Shown here: positions 32,917 through 40,676 of the stretch, one piece after another
Numbering within the stretch: the first letter of the stretch is position 1
How the letters are laid out: each line of letters starts with the position of its first letter
Source: an uncultured Oscillibacter sp.
GTDB taxonomy: Bacteria > Bacillota > Clostridia > Oscillospirales > Oscillospiraceae
Assembly: GCA_910584995.1 (NCBI GenBank)
Contig: CAJUDW010000001.1
Span: forward strand, 124,001 to 188,000
DNA length: 64,000 nt
Direction of reading: 5' to 3'
The notes under the pieces: model-generated
Told to the model about the DNA's origin: nothing
Databases searched by the model: none
The model's input: only the letters and a program-made list of their open reading frames with translations
Translations under genes and position numbers: made by a program

Positions 32917-33714
32917 TTGACACAGATTATTACTGTCACAAATCAAAAAGGCGGCGTGGGAAAAACGACCACTGTTTCCGCGCTTGTCTGCGGCCTCCAC
33001 CAAAGAGGCGCACGAGTTCTGGGCGTCGATCTAGACCCCCAGGGAAACCTTGGCTTTACGCTGGGTCTGGACATCGGGGAAAGCGCCACTCTTTACGATG
33101 TGCTCACCGGCGCACGGCCCATCGAAGCATCTATCGTCCATACGAAGTACGGGGACGTCTTGCCCTCGGACATCATGCTCTCTACTGCGGAGGTGGAATT
33201 CACCGCCCCCCGCCGGGAGTTTATGCTCTCCCAGCAGCTGGACATCGTGAAGGACAACTACGATTTCATCATCATTGATACGCCGCCGGCCCTGAATATC
33301 CTCACCATCAACGCATATGTGGCCTCCACCGGGCTCATTGTGCCTATGGAGGCGGAGATCCTGAGCCTGGTGGGCATCTCCCAGATCCAGGACACCATTG
33401 AGGCGGTCCGGAAATCCTTTAACCCGGATCTGAAGGTCCTGGGCATCCTGCTGAACAAGTACAACCAGCGGCTGACCCTCTCCCGGGACGTGCTGGACTT
33501 GGCGGAGGAAGTGGCCCGCCAACTGGGCAGCCAGGTGTTTCCCACCAAAGTCCGCCGCAGCGTGGATGTGGCAGTGGCTCCCGCCCACGGGCAGAGCGTT
33601 CTGACCTACCGGCCCGACGCCAAGTGTTCCATGGACCTCCGTAAAATTGTCAGCGCCGTGGCAGGGGACGCATTCCCGCCTGCCCCGCCCAGGAAACGGT
33701 TTATCCGCTTCTGA
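32917..33714 (+). CDS. ParA/Soj-type ATPase
   Basis: This 265-residue P-loop ATPase has a deviant Walker A, NQKGGVGKTTT (residues 9-19), with the ParA-type lysine, a Walker A' GVDLDPQGNLG, and Walker B FIIIDTPPALNI. It is a chromosomal-partition or cargo-positioning type protein; such ATPases place plasmids, chemotaxis arrays, carboxysomes or flagella by cycling on DNA. No parB is adjacent. Its partner is the Pro/Ala-rich ComFB protein 108 bases downstream. TTG start with AAGGAGG 8 bases before. It is closer to Soj than to FlhG (no N-terminal FlhF-binding motif seen). Confidence 0.92.
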   Translation: MTQIITVTNQKGGVGKTTTVSALVCGLHQRGARVLGVDLDPQGNLGFTLGLDIGESATLYDVLTGARPIEASIVHTKYGDVLPSDIMLSTAEVEFTAPRREFMLSQQLDIVKDNYDFIIIDTPPALNILTINAYVASTGLIVPMEAEILSLVGISQIQDTIEAVRKSFNPDLKVLGILLNKYNQRLTLSRDVLDLAEEVARQLGSQVFPTKVRRSVDVAVAPAHGQSVLTYRPDAKCSMDLRKIVSAVAGDAFPPAPPRKRFIRF

Positions 33715-33822
33715 TATCCGCTTGTGCCGGGCATCCGCCCGGCTTCGGGAAAAACCTGACGGAAACGCAGGCCCCCTTTCCCGAACCATCTTCCCAAATT
33801 TACCGGAAAAGGAGTGTTTCAT

Positions 33823-34674
33823 ATGGCATCCAGCAAAGATTCAAAAACCAGCAAAACCGCCCATGTGATGAACCTGCTCAGCAGGAACCGGGGCGGTGGG
33901 GAGCCGGAGACTGCCGCCGCTCCCGCGGAGCCCGCATCTGCGGCCGCTCCTGTGGAAGAGCCGCAGGCCGCCCTTCAATCCCCGCCGAAAGCCCCTGCGC
34001 CGCCTATCCTCACGTCCCTTAAGGCCGACGCCGAGGTTTCCTCCCAGATTAAAAACGCCCTGGAGGCGGAACTGGAGGATCTGCCCGTGAAAGAGCCCAC
34101 CCCTCCGGCGGCGCAGGCAGTCCCGGAACCGGCCCCCACTCAGGAGGCCACGCCTCCTGCCGCGGAACCGGTGGCTGTGGAAGTCCCCGTCCCGGAGGCC
34201 CCCATCATTCCGGAGCCGCCTATGGCGGATATTTCCGCACCGGTCCCCGCTCCCGCAGCACCTGCTCCGGCAGAACCGCCGGTCATGGCAACCCCGCCCG
34301 CACCGGCAGAGCCGCCGGTGGAAATTCCCGCAGCGGAACCCGCTCCCGAAAAGGAGCCCGCCGCCGGGCCGCAGGCCGAAGCCCCGGAGCCGGAGGAAGT
34401 GGAGGAACCCAACTACGTCAATGTCATGCAGGTGCTGGTGGAGGAAAAGGCCGAGAAGTACATGGAGATGTTCGGCATCTGCCGCTGCGGCATGTGCAAG
34501 GCCGATGTGAAAGCCTATGCCCTGAACCACTTAAAGCCCAAATATGTGGTAATGGGCCAGCGTGAGATGATTCCCAAGCTGACCTTCTATGAAACGCAGA
34601 ACAGCAGCGACATTACCGCTGAAATCATTAAAGCCTGCAAAGTCGTGATGAGTAGGCCTCACCACACCCGCTGA
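33823..34674 (+). CDS. Disordered Pro/Ala/Glu-rich protein with C-terminal ComFB domain
   Basis: The 283-residue protein has a short polar start (SSKDSKTSKTAHVMNLLSRN), a region of about 180 residues of Pro, Ala and Glu, and a folded end from about residue 195: YVNVMQVLVEEKAEKYMEMF, then Cys220, Cys222 and Cys225 in CRCGMCKADV, ALNHLKPKYV. The end matches the late-competence ComFB domain, a family reported to include cyclic dinucleotide receptors. ATG 33823 follows AAAGGAG; the GTG at 33814 overlaps that site. A small GCCGGGC-ATCC-GCCCGGC hairpin lies in the gap after parA, but cotranscription is likely. Confidence 0.85.
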   Translation: MASSKDSKTSKTAHVMNLLSRNRGGGEPETAAAPAEPASAAAPVEEPQAALQSPPKAPAPPILTSLKADAEVSSQIKNALEAELEDLPVKEPTPPAAQAVPEPAPTQEATPPAAEPVAVEVPVPEAPIIPEPPMADISAPVPAPAAPAPAEPPVMATPPAPAEPPVEIPAAEPAPEKEPAAGPQAEAPEPEEVEEPNYVNVMQVLVEEKAEKYMEMFGICRCGMCKADVKAYALNHLKPKYVVMGQREMIPKLTFYETQNSSDITAEIIKACKVVMSRPHHTR

Positions 34675-34690
34675 GTATAAAGGAGATAAA

Positions 34691-34723
34691 AGGTTCGGCG
34701 CCTTGCGGCGCCGGACCTTTTTC
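34691..34723. terminator. Bidirectional terminator between the ComFB gene and the flagellar operon end
   Basis: AGGTTCGGCGCC (34691-34702) pairs with GGCGCCGGACCT (34707-34718), with loop TTGC. TTTTTCATTTTT follows on the + strand and TTTTATCT on the - strand, so it can end both converging transcripts. Confidence 0.9.
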
Positions 34724-34727
34724 ATTT

Positions 34728-36023
34728 TTAAGTCTCTTGGGGCGCAGGCTCTTCATCCGACGGGCCCTCCTGACGGGCATAGGGGTTTGTCAGCTGATCC
34801 CAGAGAATGTTGACATTCTCCACACAGTTGAAATAAATGCTGGTCAGGACTTTATTGGGGATCCCCAGTTCCTCTGCCAGGCTGCTGATGGCATCCCAGT
34901 TGGCGGCTTCATAGCTGAGGACCAGTTCATAGAGTTTGCCGCACCGGCCTTCCTTCCGCAGGAGCGCCGCCTTGATTTCCTCTGCCACCGGCACCTCCGC
35001 CAAAATATCTTCCAGCGGGGCATCGATGAGGTATCCCAACGTGGAAAACATACCCATCAGATAAGCTTCGGACCGGGAAATGGGAATATCCTGGGTGTGC
35101 TTCATCAGTTCGCTGCAAAAACTCGCCCGCATGAAGGACAGCTTGAGGAACTCCTCCGTGCTGCTGTCCACCGTTTCGTCGGAGGCACTTCCGGCACTGA
35201 GCAGATAAATCCACTGTTTCAACTCCCCAAGACCCAGCGTCATAATGGCCTGATGGATGGTTGTGGCCCGATGCCGCAGGGCGAAATAGGCAGAGTTAGC
35301 CATTTTCAGGAGGCCGAAACTCAGGCTGGCGTCCATGGAGATCAACCGCTCCACTTCGTCCACATCCGGCTCATCCCGGGTAACGGCCACCATCAGCCGG
35401 AAAAAGTTGCTTTGCAGATAGGCGCTGCTGTGAACCTTCGTTGTCAGACGTTCAGCCACGTAGGTCCCCTCCAAGGCGTCCGCCTGCATGGAGATGGCCC
35501 GCTGATACCCCTCGGCGTTATCAATATCGGTGATGATGCACTTTTTGTTCATACTATGTGCCACTTCGATAATGTTGTGCAGCGCCAGGTCGGGCGTGGT
35601 TTTACTGTTGACTTTAATATAATCAATGCTGTCCAGCAAGGCCAGATACCGGGGCGCGAACTGGAATTCGTTCACCGCGATCTTGTAGCCTTCTTTAGCA
35701 AATTGGTTTACGAAGCGCATAGACAGCGGGTGAATGATAACGCTGTCGTCAATCTGAATCACCAACTCCGACTTGTCGAAAAGCCTGGGGGTCTTCTTCA
35801 TTAAAAGCGTGGTGGTGAAGGTCATGAAATTCAAAGAACCCTTTAAAGATTTTGTGCTGTTCTGGGTCAGAAAACTATAGATGGTGTCGGCGGAAGCGTA
35901 TTCCGCGGCGGAACTGTTTTCCGTGCTGAACGCGAAATTTTCACCGTGATATAAAATCTCGTGCCCCAGGATTTTTCCCTCGGCGTCTTTAATGGGCTGT
36001 CTGACAACATATTTGTTGCTCAT
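34728..36023 (-). CDS. Degenerate EAL plus HDOD signalling protein (YuxH-like)
   Basis: The 431-residue protein has an EAL-like half (YVVRQPIKDAEGKILGHEIL, ...IDYIKVNSK, ...CIITDIDNAE) in which the EAL triad reads EIL and key metal-binding acidic positions are changed. It should therefore not cleave c-di-GMP. The C-terminal half is an HDOD domain (LISMDASLSFGLLKMANSAY, TIHQAIMTLGLGELKQWIYL). The YuxH/CdgJ type is a scaffold protein tied to motility control. It is the last gene of the flagellar operon, 16 bases after cheV. TAGGAGG lies before the ATG. Confidence 0.88.
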   Translation of the reverse strand: MSNKYVVRQPIKDAEGKILGHEILYHGENFAFSTENSSAAEYASADTIYSFLTQNSTKSLKGSLNFMTFTTTLLMKKTPRLFDKSELVIQIDDSVIIHPLSMRFVNQFAKEGYKIAVNEFQFAPRYLALLDSIDYIKVNSKTTPDLALHNIIEVAHSMNKKCIITDIDNAEGYQRAISMQADALEGTYVAERLTTKVHSSAYLQSNFFRLMVAVTRDEPDVDEVERLISMDASLSFGLLKMANSAYFALRHRATTIHQAIMTLGLGELKQWIYLLSAGSASDETVDSSTEEFLKLSFMRASFCSELMKHTQDIPISRSEAYLMGMFSTLGYLIDAPLEDILAEVPVAEEIKAALLRKEGRCGKLYELVLSYEAANWDAISSLAEELGIPNKVLTSIYFNCVENVNILWDQLTNPYARQEGPSDEEPAPQET

Positions 36024-36039
36024 ACCGTGCCTCCTAAAC

Positions 36040-36963
36040 TCATTCCTTTCTCAAGTCTAAAAGGTGATCGATAACCCGGACCAGGTGACCGATCTCCGGT
36101 TTGCTCATCTGCTCATCAGCGCCAAGTTCCCTGCCCTTCCGGCGCATTTCCTCCGTAATCAGGGAGGAGAAGATGATCACCGGCAGATGCTTGAACTGGG
36201 CGTCGTCCTTGATGAGTTTCGTCAGGCGGTGACCGTCCATCTGCGGCATCTCGATATCGGTAATGATGATCGACACCCGCTGATCCAAATCCTTTTCCCT
36301 GCGGATGCTCACCAGGTACTCCCACAAATCCCGGCCATTGTGGAACATTTTCGTGTTTACATAGCCGGACTTGTGGAGGGCCTCCTCAATCATTTTGCTG
36401 AGAAGGATGGAGTCCTCCGCCACCAAGACAGCAGCGTCGCTCCGCTGCCGCTCACCCAGCTGATCAATTTCCGAAAGCTGGATGCTGGTCTCCGGGGCAA
36501 TTTCCGCAACAATCTTCTCAAAGTCCAGAATGGTAACCAAATCGTTGCCGCACTGGGCAATGCCTGTGGCAACGCCCTCGTTGCCGCCGGAAACGGCTTT
36601 ATCCGGCTTGGAGATATCCGTCCAGGAAATGCGGCTGATGCCCACTACCGTATGAACGCGGAAGGCAATGTTCATCTTGTTGAAATTTGTGATAATGAAC
36701 AGATCCTTGGGGCCTTTCTCGCAATCCAGGCTCAGCAGGTATTTGGGCAGATCGACCACGGTGATCACCAGATCCCGCGGCTTGAAAATGCCCTCCACCG
36801 CCGGGTGGGCGTGGGGCATGTGCTTGACCGGCTCAGAGACCATAATCTCCTTTACCTTCGCCACGTTAATGCCGTACAAGCTTTCGTTAATGGTGAACTC
36901 CATGACCTCGATTTCGTTTGTGCCGGATTCCAGCAGTATGCCCCTCTTATCCTCTTCCAACAT
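36040..36963 (-). CDS. cheV: Chemotaxis coupling/adaptation protein CheV
   Basis: The 307-residue protein has an N-terminal CheW-like domain (IEVMEFTINESLYGINVAKV, HMPHAHPAVEGIFKPRDLVI) and a C-terminal receiver (LVAEDSILLSKMIEEALHKS, phosphoacceptor Asp in IIITDIEMPQMDGH, later IIFSS and SKPE). CheV links receptors to CheA and helps adaptation when phosphorylated. With CheC, CheD and CheB this makes three adaptation routes in one cluster. AAGGAG lies before ATG 36963. Confidence 0.95.
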   Translation of the reverse strand: MLEEDKRGILLESGTNEIEVMEFTINESLYGINVAKVKEIMVSEPVKHMPHAHPAVEGIFKPRDLVITVVDLPKYLLSLDCEKGPKDLFIITNFNKMNIAFRVHTVVGISRISWTDISKPDKAVSGGNEGVATGIAQCGNDLVTILDFEKIVAEIAPETSIQLSEIDQLGERQRSDAAVLVAEDSILLSKMIEEALHKSGYVNTKMFHNGRDLWEYLVSIRREKDLDQRVSIIITDIEMPQMDGHRLTKLIKDDAQFKHLPVIIFSSLITEEMRRKGRELGADEQMSKPEIGHLVRVIDHLLDLRKE

Positions 36964-37071
36964 GTTCCGTACACTCCTTCCGATGGTTATTTTATCTCTG
37001 CTAAGACGATGCGGCGCACCTTAGGGATGCAGGCGCGTACAGTACGCCGGCTGCGCAAAATTGTATCCGGG

Positions 37072-37551
37072 TTAAATAATCAGTTCCGGCCGCCCGTAGC
37101 ACCGGACGCAGGCCAAGCCGTTGGACACGTCAAATAGCAGCGTGCGTGCCACGCCGCCGCCCACATCCTCTTTCAGGAGGTGGATTCCTTCTTTCTTCAG
37201 GTTTATATGAACGCTGTCAATATTCCGCTGGCCGATGTTGCCAAGAGAACCGCCGCTCACCTCAAACATCTTTGCCCCGCCGGCGATCTTCGCGGTAATG
37301 CGGGATCGGGAGGCACCCTTGGACTCCATCATTTTCAGCGTTTCCCGAATGCCTGTGTCTGCGTATTTCATGACGTTTTTCCGTCCCGGCTCCATATTCA
37401 GCGGCAGCATAATATGGATTAGCGCGCCCAGCCTGATCTTTTGATCATACAGGCAGATACCGATGCAGGAGCCCAACGCATATGTAATCAGCATTCCTTC
37501 CCGCTGTGCCATCTTCATATCCGCAATTCCGATGGTAATTTTATTCTCCAC
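37072..37551 (-). CDS. cheD: Chemoreceptor glutamine deamidase CheD
   Basis: The 159-residue product has the CheD active site: Cys29 in ALGSCIGICLYD and His46 in GALIHIMLP, with FEVSGGSLGNIGQRNI later. It deamidates specific glutamines in receptors and is held by CheC. Its start overlaps the cheC end by 11 bases. The 108-base gap to cheV below has no gene. Confidence 0.96.
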   Translation of the reverse strand: MENKITIGIADMKMAQREGMLITYALGSCIGICLYDQKIRLGALIHIMLPLNMEPGRKNVMKYADTGIRETLKMMESKGASRSRITAKIAGGAKMFEVSGGSLGNIGQRNIDSVHINLKKEGIHLLKEDVGGGVARTLLFDVSNGLACVRCYGRPELII

Positions 37552-38170
37552 TGTCTACGCCCAGCTTCCTTAATAAGAAATTAAGAGAACGAATATCCGG
37601 CGACAGGAGAAGCCGGCAGGGAATCTCCTTACCGCGACAGATAAAGTTTCCGCCAATTGTCATAATATAGTTGGACTGGCCGCCGTATTCCGCCATGGGG
37701 ACCGCCATGATAGCGCCCTGCATATCCACGGTAAAGGCAGGCACCGTCAGGTCGATTTCAATCTCCGCCAGATTGCTCAGCGCGTTGATAAAGGTGGAAA
37801 TCATAATGTTTCCTACCTCCACCAGGGCGGAACTTTCCATCTCGTGGAGTCCCAGGTAATCCGCCACGCCGTGGCCCAGCATACTTTCCAGCACCAGGTT
37901 CACAAAATCCAGCTGCTGCACAGAAAGCATGATGCCGTTGATCTGCCCGCTCATCTTTACCAGCACGCCGGCGGTAATCTCCTCCGGCCCTCCGATCCAC
38001 TCAATGGCCTCGTTATAGCCCATGATGCGGACCTCCGGCAGGGTGATACGGACCGTCTGCCCGATAAGTTCCGAGAGAGAATTTGCCGCGTTTCCGGTGC
38101 CGATACTGCCAATTTCCTTTAGGGTATCCAATTCCAGGTTCGTCAGTTCGTCATAATTTTTGATCGTCAT
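37541..38170 (-). CDS. cheC: CheY-P phosphatase CheC
   Basis: The 209-residue protein has both phosphatase sites: EIGSIGTGNAANSLSELIG near the N-terminus and EVGNIMISTFINALSNLAE in the middle, each with the E-x3-N pattern. CheC removes phosphate from CheY-P and pairs with CheD for adaptation. An upstream in-frame GTG at 38188 would add 6 residues; ATG 38170 behind GGGGGA is preferred. Confidence 0.94.
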   Translation of the reverse strand: MTIKNYDELTNLELDTLKEIGSIGTGNAANSLSELIGQTVRITLPEVRIMGYNEAIEWIGGPEEITAGVLVKMSGQINGIMLSVQQLDFVNLVLESMLGHGVADYLGLHEMESSALVEVGNIMISTFINALSNLAEIEIDLTVPAFTVDMQGAIMAVPMAEYGGQSNYIMTIGGNFICRGKEIPCRLLLSPDIRSLNFLLRKLGVDSGE

Positions 38171-38203
38171 ACGATCCCCCTTTTCCACATGTTCTCTCCA
38201 AAA

Positions 38204-38278
38204 GGCCGTGTTTGAAAATCGACGAAGCGTCCCGGATCTTCCTGCCGCCGGTCCCTCCGCCGGCTTTCAAACAGGGCC
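38204..38278. repeat. Long inverted repeat between flhP and cheC
   Basis: GTTTGAAA (38210-38217) is the exact complement of TTTCAAAC (38265-38272), flanked by GGCC and GGCC on the outer sides. The 47 bases inside contain a CGCCGG/CCGGCG-type pairing. The element fills most of the 141-base gap and may be a palindromic repeat or an RNA-stabilising stem. Confidence 0.45.
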
Positions 38279-38311
38279 TGGTTCCATCTGTCCCGTGAAA
38301 GCGGAAGAGGC

Positions 38312-39064
38312 TTAGTTCCGCAGGCCGTTGATGGTCGTCTCAATCTCGTCGGAGGTGGTAACCATCCGCAGGGCCATCTGATAGGCCCGCTGGGTCTCAA
38401 TAACCTTGCTGATTTCCTCCGCGAAGTCCACGTTGGAGTTCTCCAGCATCCCGTGTATCAGCTTGCCGGTACCCACCCGCAGGCCGCCGTTTTTCTCAAT
38501 GGCCCGGAACCGGGTGTCGTTCACATGCTGCATACCGTTGTAGTTGTTGTAGTCAAAAATGCCCACCGGCTGGGGATCGTGGGGATTCTCCGGATCCATC
38601 TCAATCATGCCGCCGGTTTCACTGAGGACGAACCGCCCCTCCTGGTCGGAGAGATACCAGACCGACTTGATAATGGGCTGGCCCGCCTCGTCCACCTCGC
38701 CGCTGTCCCGCTTCAGTTCCGACATGTAAAAAGAACCGTTCCGGGTGAGGGTCACGTCGTTGGTGGCCAGATCCACTACGGCAAAGAAGCCGTCACCGTC
38801 AATCATGTAGTCCTGATCCCGATGGGTGTCCACCGGGGGGCCGGAGGTGAAATCCGTGTCCGTGTGCCACAGGGCGGTGCCTACACCGTAAGGCATGTCC
38901 TCCCGCTCCACGGCCTGGGTATTACCGTACATCAGGGCGGTAAAGCGGCCCTTTTCCGCCTTGAAGCCGTAAGTGTTCACGTTCGCCACATTGTTGCCGT
39001 GAACCCCCAGCCGCTTCAGCTGCTGGTGCGCGCCGACGGCGGCAATGAAAAAGGATTGATTCAT
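38312..39064 (-). CDS. flhP: Flagellar rod/hook-basal body protein FlhP (FlgG-like)
   Basis: The 250-residue rod protein has the N-terminal LGVHGNNVANVNTYGFKAEK and C-terminal FAEEISKVIETQRAYQMALR, TSDEIETTINGLRN motifs of the FlgE/F/G family. Two such genes after fliA match Bacillus FlhO-FlhP, distal-rod components that also gate hook assembly. The middle GDGFFAVVD motif is conserved. AAGGAGGGG lies before the ATG. Confidence 0.9.
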   Translation of the reverse strand: MNQSFFIAAVGAHQQLKRLGVHGNNVANVNTYGFKAEKGRFTALMYGNTQAVEREDMPYGVGTALWHTDTDFTSGPPVDTHRDQDYMIDGDGFFAVVDLATNDVTLTRNGSFYMSELKRDSGEVDEAGQPIIKSVWYLSDQEGRFVLSETGGMIEMDPENPHDPQPVGIFDYNNYNGMQHVNDTRFRAIEKNGGLRVGTGKLIHGMLENSNVDFAEEISKVIETQRAYQMALRMVTTSDEIETTINGLRN

Positions 39065-39075
39065 ATTGCCCCTCC

Positions 39076-39828
39076 TTAACTCATACGGCCTACTTCAGAA
39101 GCGGCCCGGCCCATCACTTGATCGTACATTTTGGAGATGGAGGCCGCGCTCTGAAACGCCCGCTGATAGGTGATCATCTCCGTCATCTGCTTCACCATGT
39201 CCGAGTTGGACCGCTCCAGATAGCCGTTCCAGATCTGGGCGTCCTGGGCGGGCTGCGCGCCTTCGCCGGTGAAAAGGCCCATGGCGGTATGTTCCAGCGT
39301 CCCGTTGTCCTCGAAGGAGAACACCCCCAGGCGGCCGATAAGGCGGCCATCCTCGTAGTAGATGAGGCCCTGGTAGTCACCGGTGATTTTATCCGTACCC
39401 AGATAAATGGTGTTGCCGTCGGGATCCAGCATCCGGCCGTAGCCCGGCAGGCACAAATACCCTTCGTCGTCCAGGGAACAGTTTCCCATCCGGGTGTAGG
39501 AGACATCCCCGTCGGGGCCCTGCACCGCAAAGAACCCGTCCCCGTAGATACCGAAATCCAGAGGCAGGCCCGTGGGCTCCAGCGCCCCCTGGGTATAATC
39601 CGTATAGGTGTCACTGGCGGCGCGGATATAACTCTGCCGCCCAATCTCCGTGCCGGAATTATAGATATTGCCCACCCGGCTGTACACCACGTCGTCAAAT
39701 GTGGTGGCGACATACCGCTCCTGCTTGTAGCCGGCGGTGGAAATATTGACCATATTGTTGCCGATCACGTTCAGATTCTGCTGATGGGTGACCATGGCGG
39801 AGGTTAAGTTGTAAAAGCCCTTGAACAT
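39076..39828 (-). CDS. flhO: Flagellar rod protein FlhO (FlgF/FlgG-like)
   Basis: The 250-residue rod-family protein starts MFKGFYNLTSAMVTHQQNLN and has NVIGNNMVNISTAGYKQERY, DFGIYGDGFFAVQ and DMVKQMTEMITYQRAFQSAA at the C-terminus. It precedes flhP by 11 bases and its ATG overlaps the fliA stop as TGATG. It should form the distal rod with FlhP. The FlhO/FlhP naming follows gene order; sequence alone would allow FlgF/FlgG. Confidence 0.9.
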   Translation of the reverse strand: MFKGFYNLTSAMVTHQQNLNVIGNNMVNISTAGYKQERYVATTFDDVVYSRVGNIYNSGTEIGRQSYIRAASDTYTDYTQGALEPTGLPLDFGIYGDGFFAVQGPDGDVSYTRMGNCSLDDEGYLCLPGYGRMLDPDGNTIYLGTDKITGDYQGLIYYEDGRLIGRLGVFSFEDNGTLEHTAMGLFTGEGAQPAQDAQIWNGYLERSNSDMVKQMTEMITYQRAFQSAASISKMYDQVMGRAASEVGRMS

Positions 39829-40676
39829 CAGTCTACCTTCTTTCCCTTGCCCCGTTTTGCTTTTGGCTCCGTTCCGTTGATGTACGCTTCCATATAAACT
39901 CTCAGCTTCTGAATGGCCCGGGTGTGGATTTGGGAGATGCGCGGCTCGCTCAACTCCATCACCTGTGCAATTTCCTTTAAGTGAAGGTTTTTTTCGTAGT
40001 AGAGGGAGAGCACAATCTGTTCGTTCTGCCGCAGTTCCGCAATTCCCGCCGCCAGGGTCTGCTGCATCTCCCGCTCCTGGAGCACCAACTCCGGCTGTCC
40101 GGCGGCGTCCCCGGAAGGGACTTCCATCTGGTAGCCGTCGGTCTCCCGGGCGTCCATCAGGACATCCAGGGACAGCACGTTGCTCAAAGCGATATTGGCG
40201 GCGTCCTTCTGATACCGCTCCTGGGAGACTCCAAGATAAGCGGCGATCTCCGATTCCGTGGGATAGCGGCCCAGGGTGCTGGAGAGTTCCGCCGCCGCCA
40301 GATCGATTTCCTTTGCCCGCTGGCGGACATTCCGGGGCATCCAGTCCTGCTTCCGGGCCAGGTCAATTACCATGCCCCGGATGCGCTTGGAGACATAGGT
40401 CTCAAATTTCACGCCCTTGTCAATGTCGTATTTGTCAACGGCGCTCAGCAGGGTCAAAATCCCCTCATTGATAATATCGTCAATCTGGGCAAAACTGCTG
40501 TATACCCCGCGGATCTGCAGAGCGGCGCTTTTGATAAGCCCCTCATACCGGAGAACCAGGGGCCATTTCAAATCCTGATCCCCTGTCTCCTTGTAGAGCC
40601 GCAGGAGAGTCTGGGTATCCATGGCGTCAATTTCCCGCTCCGTGTACCGCCGGGAAACGGTTATCGTCTCGCTCAT
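39828..40676 (-). CDS. fliA: Flagellar sigma factor FliA (sigma-28)
   Basis: The 282-residue sigma-70-family factor has region 2 (YEGLIKSAALQIRG, IDDIINEGILTLLSAVDKYD, KFETYVSKRIRGMVIDLARK), region 3 (GRYPTESEIAAYLGV) and region 4 (LSLYYEKNLHLKEIAQVMEL, SEPRISQIHTRAIQKLR). It directs late flagellar and chemotaxis transcription and is inhibited by FlgM. The sigma-28-type box at 14058-14084 is a likely target. It overlaps flhA by 4 bases (ATGA). A Lys-rich tail (KAKRGKGKKVD) is unusual but harmless. Confidence 0.95.
   Translation of the reverse strand: MSETITVSRRYTEREIDAMDTQTLLRLYKETGDQDLKWPLVLRYEGLIKSAALQIRGVYSSFAQIDDIINEGILTLLSAVDKYDIDKGVKFETYVSKRIRGMVIDLARKQDWMPRNVRQRAKEIDLAAAELSSTLGRYPTESEIAAYLGVSQERYQKDAANIALSNVLSLDVLMDARETDGYQMEVPSGDAAGQPELVLQEREMQQTLAAGIAELRQNEQIVLSLYYEKNLHLKEIAQVMELSEPRISQIHTRAIQKLRVYMEAYINGTEPKAKRGKGKKVD

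Noticed and set aside
32917..33714. ParA-like gene as FlhG
   Set aside because: No FlhF neighbour and no N-terminal DQAxxLR-type motif; the sequence starts directly with the Soj/ParA P-loop.
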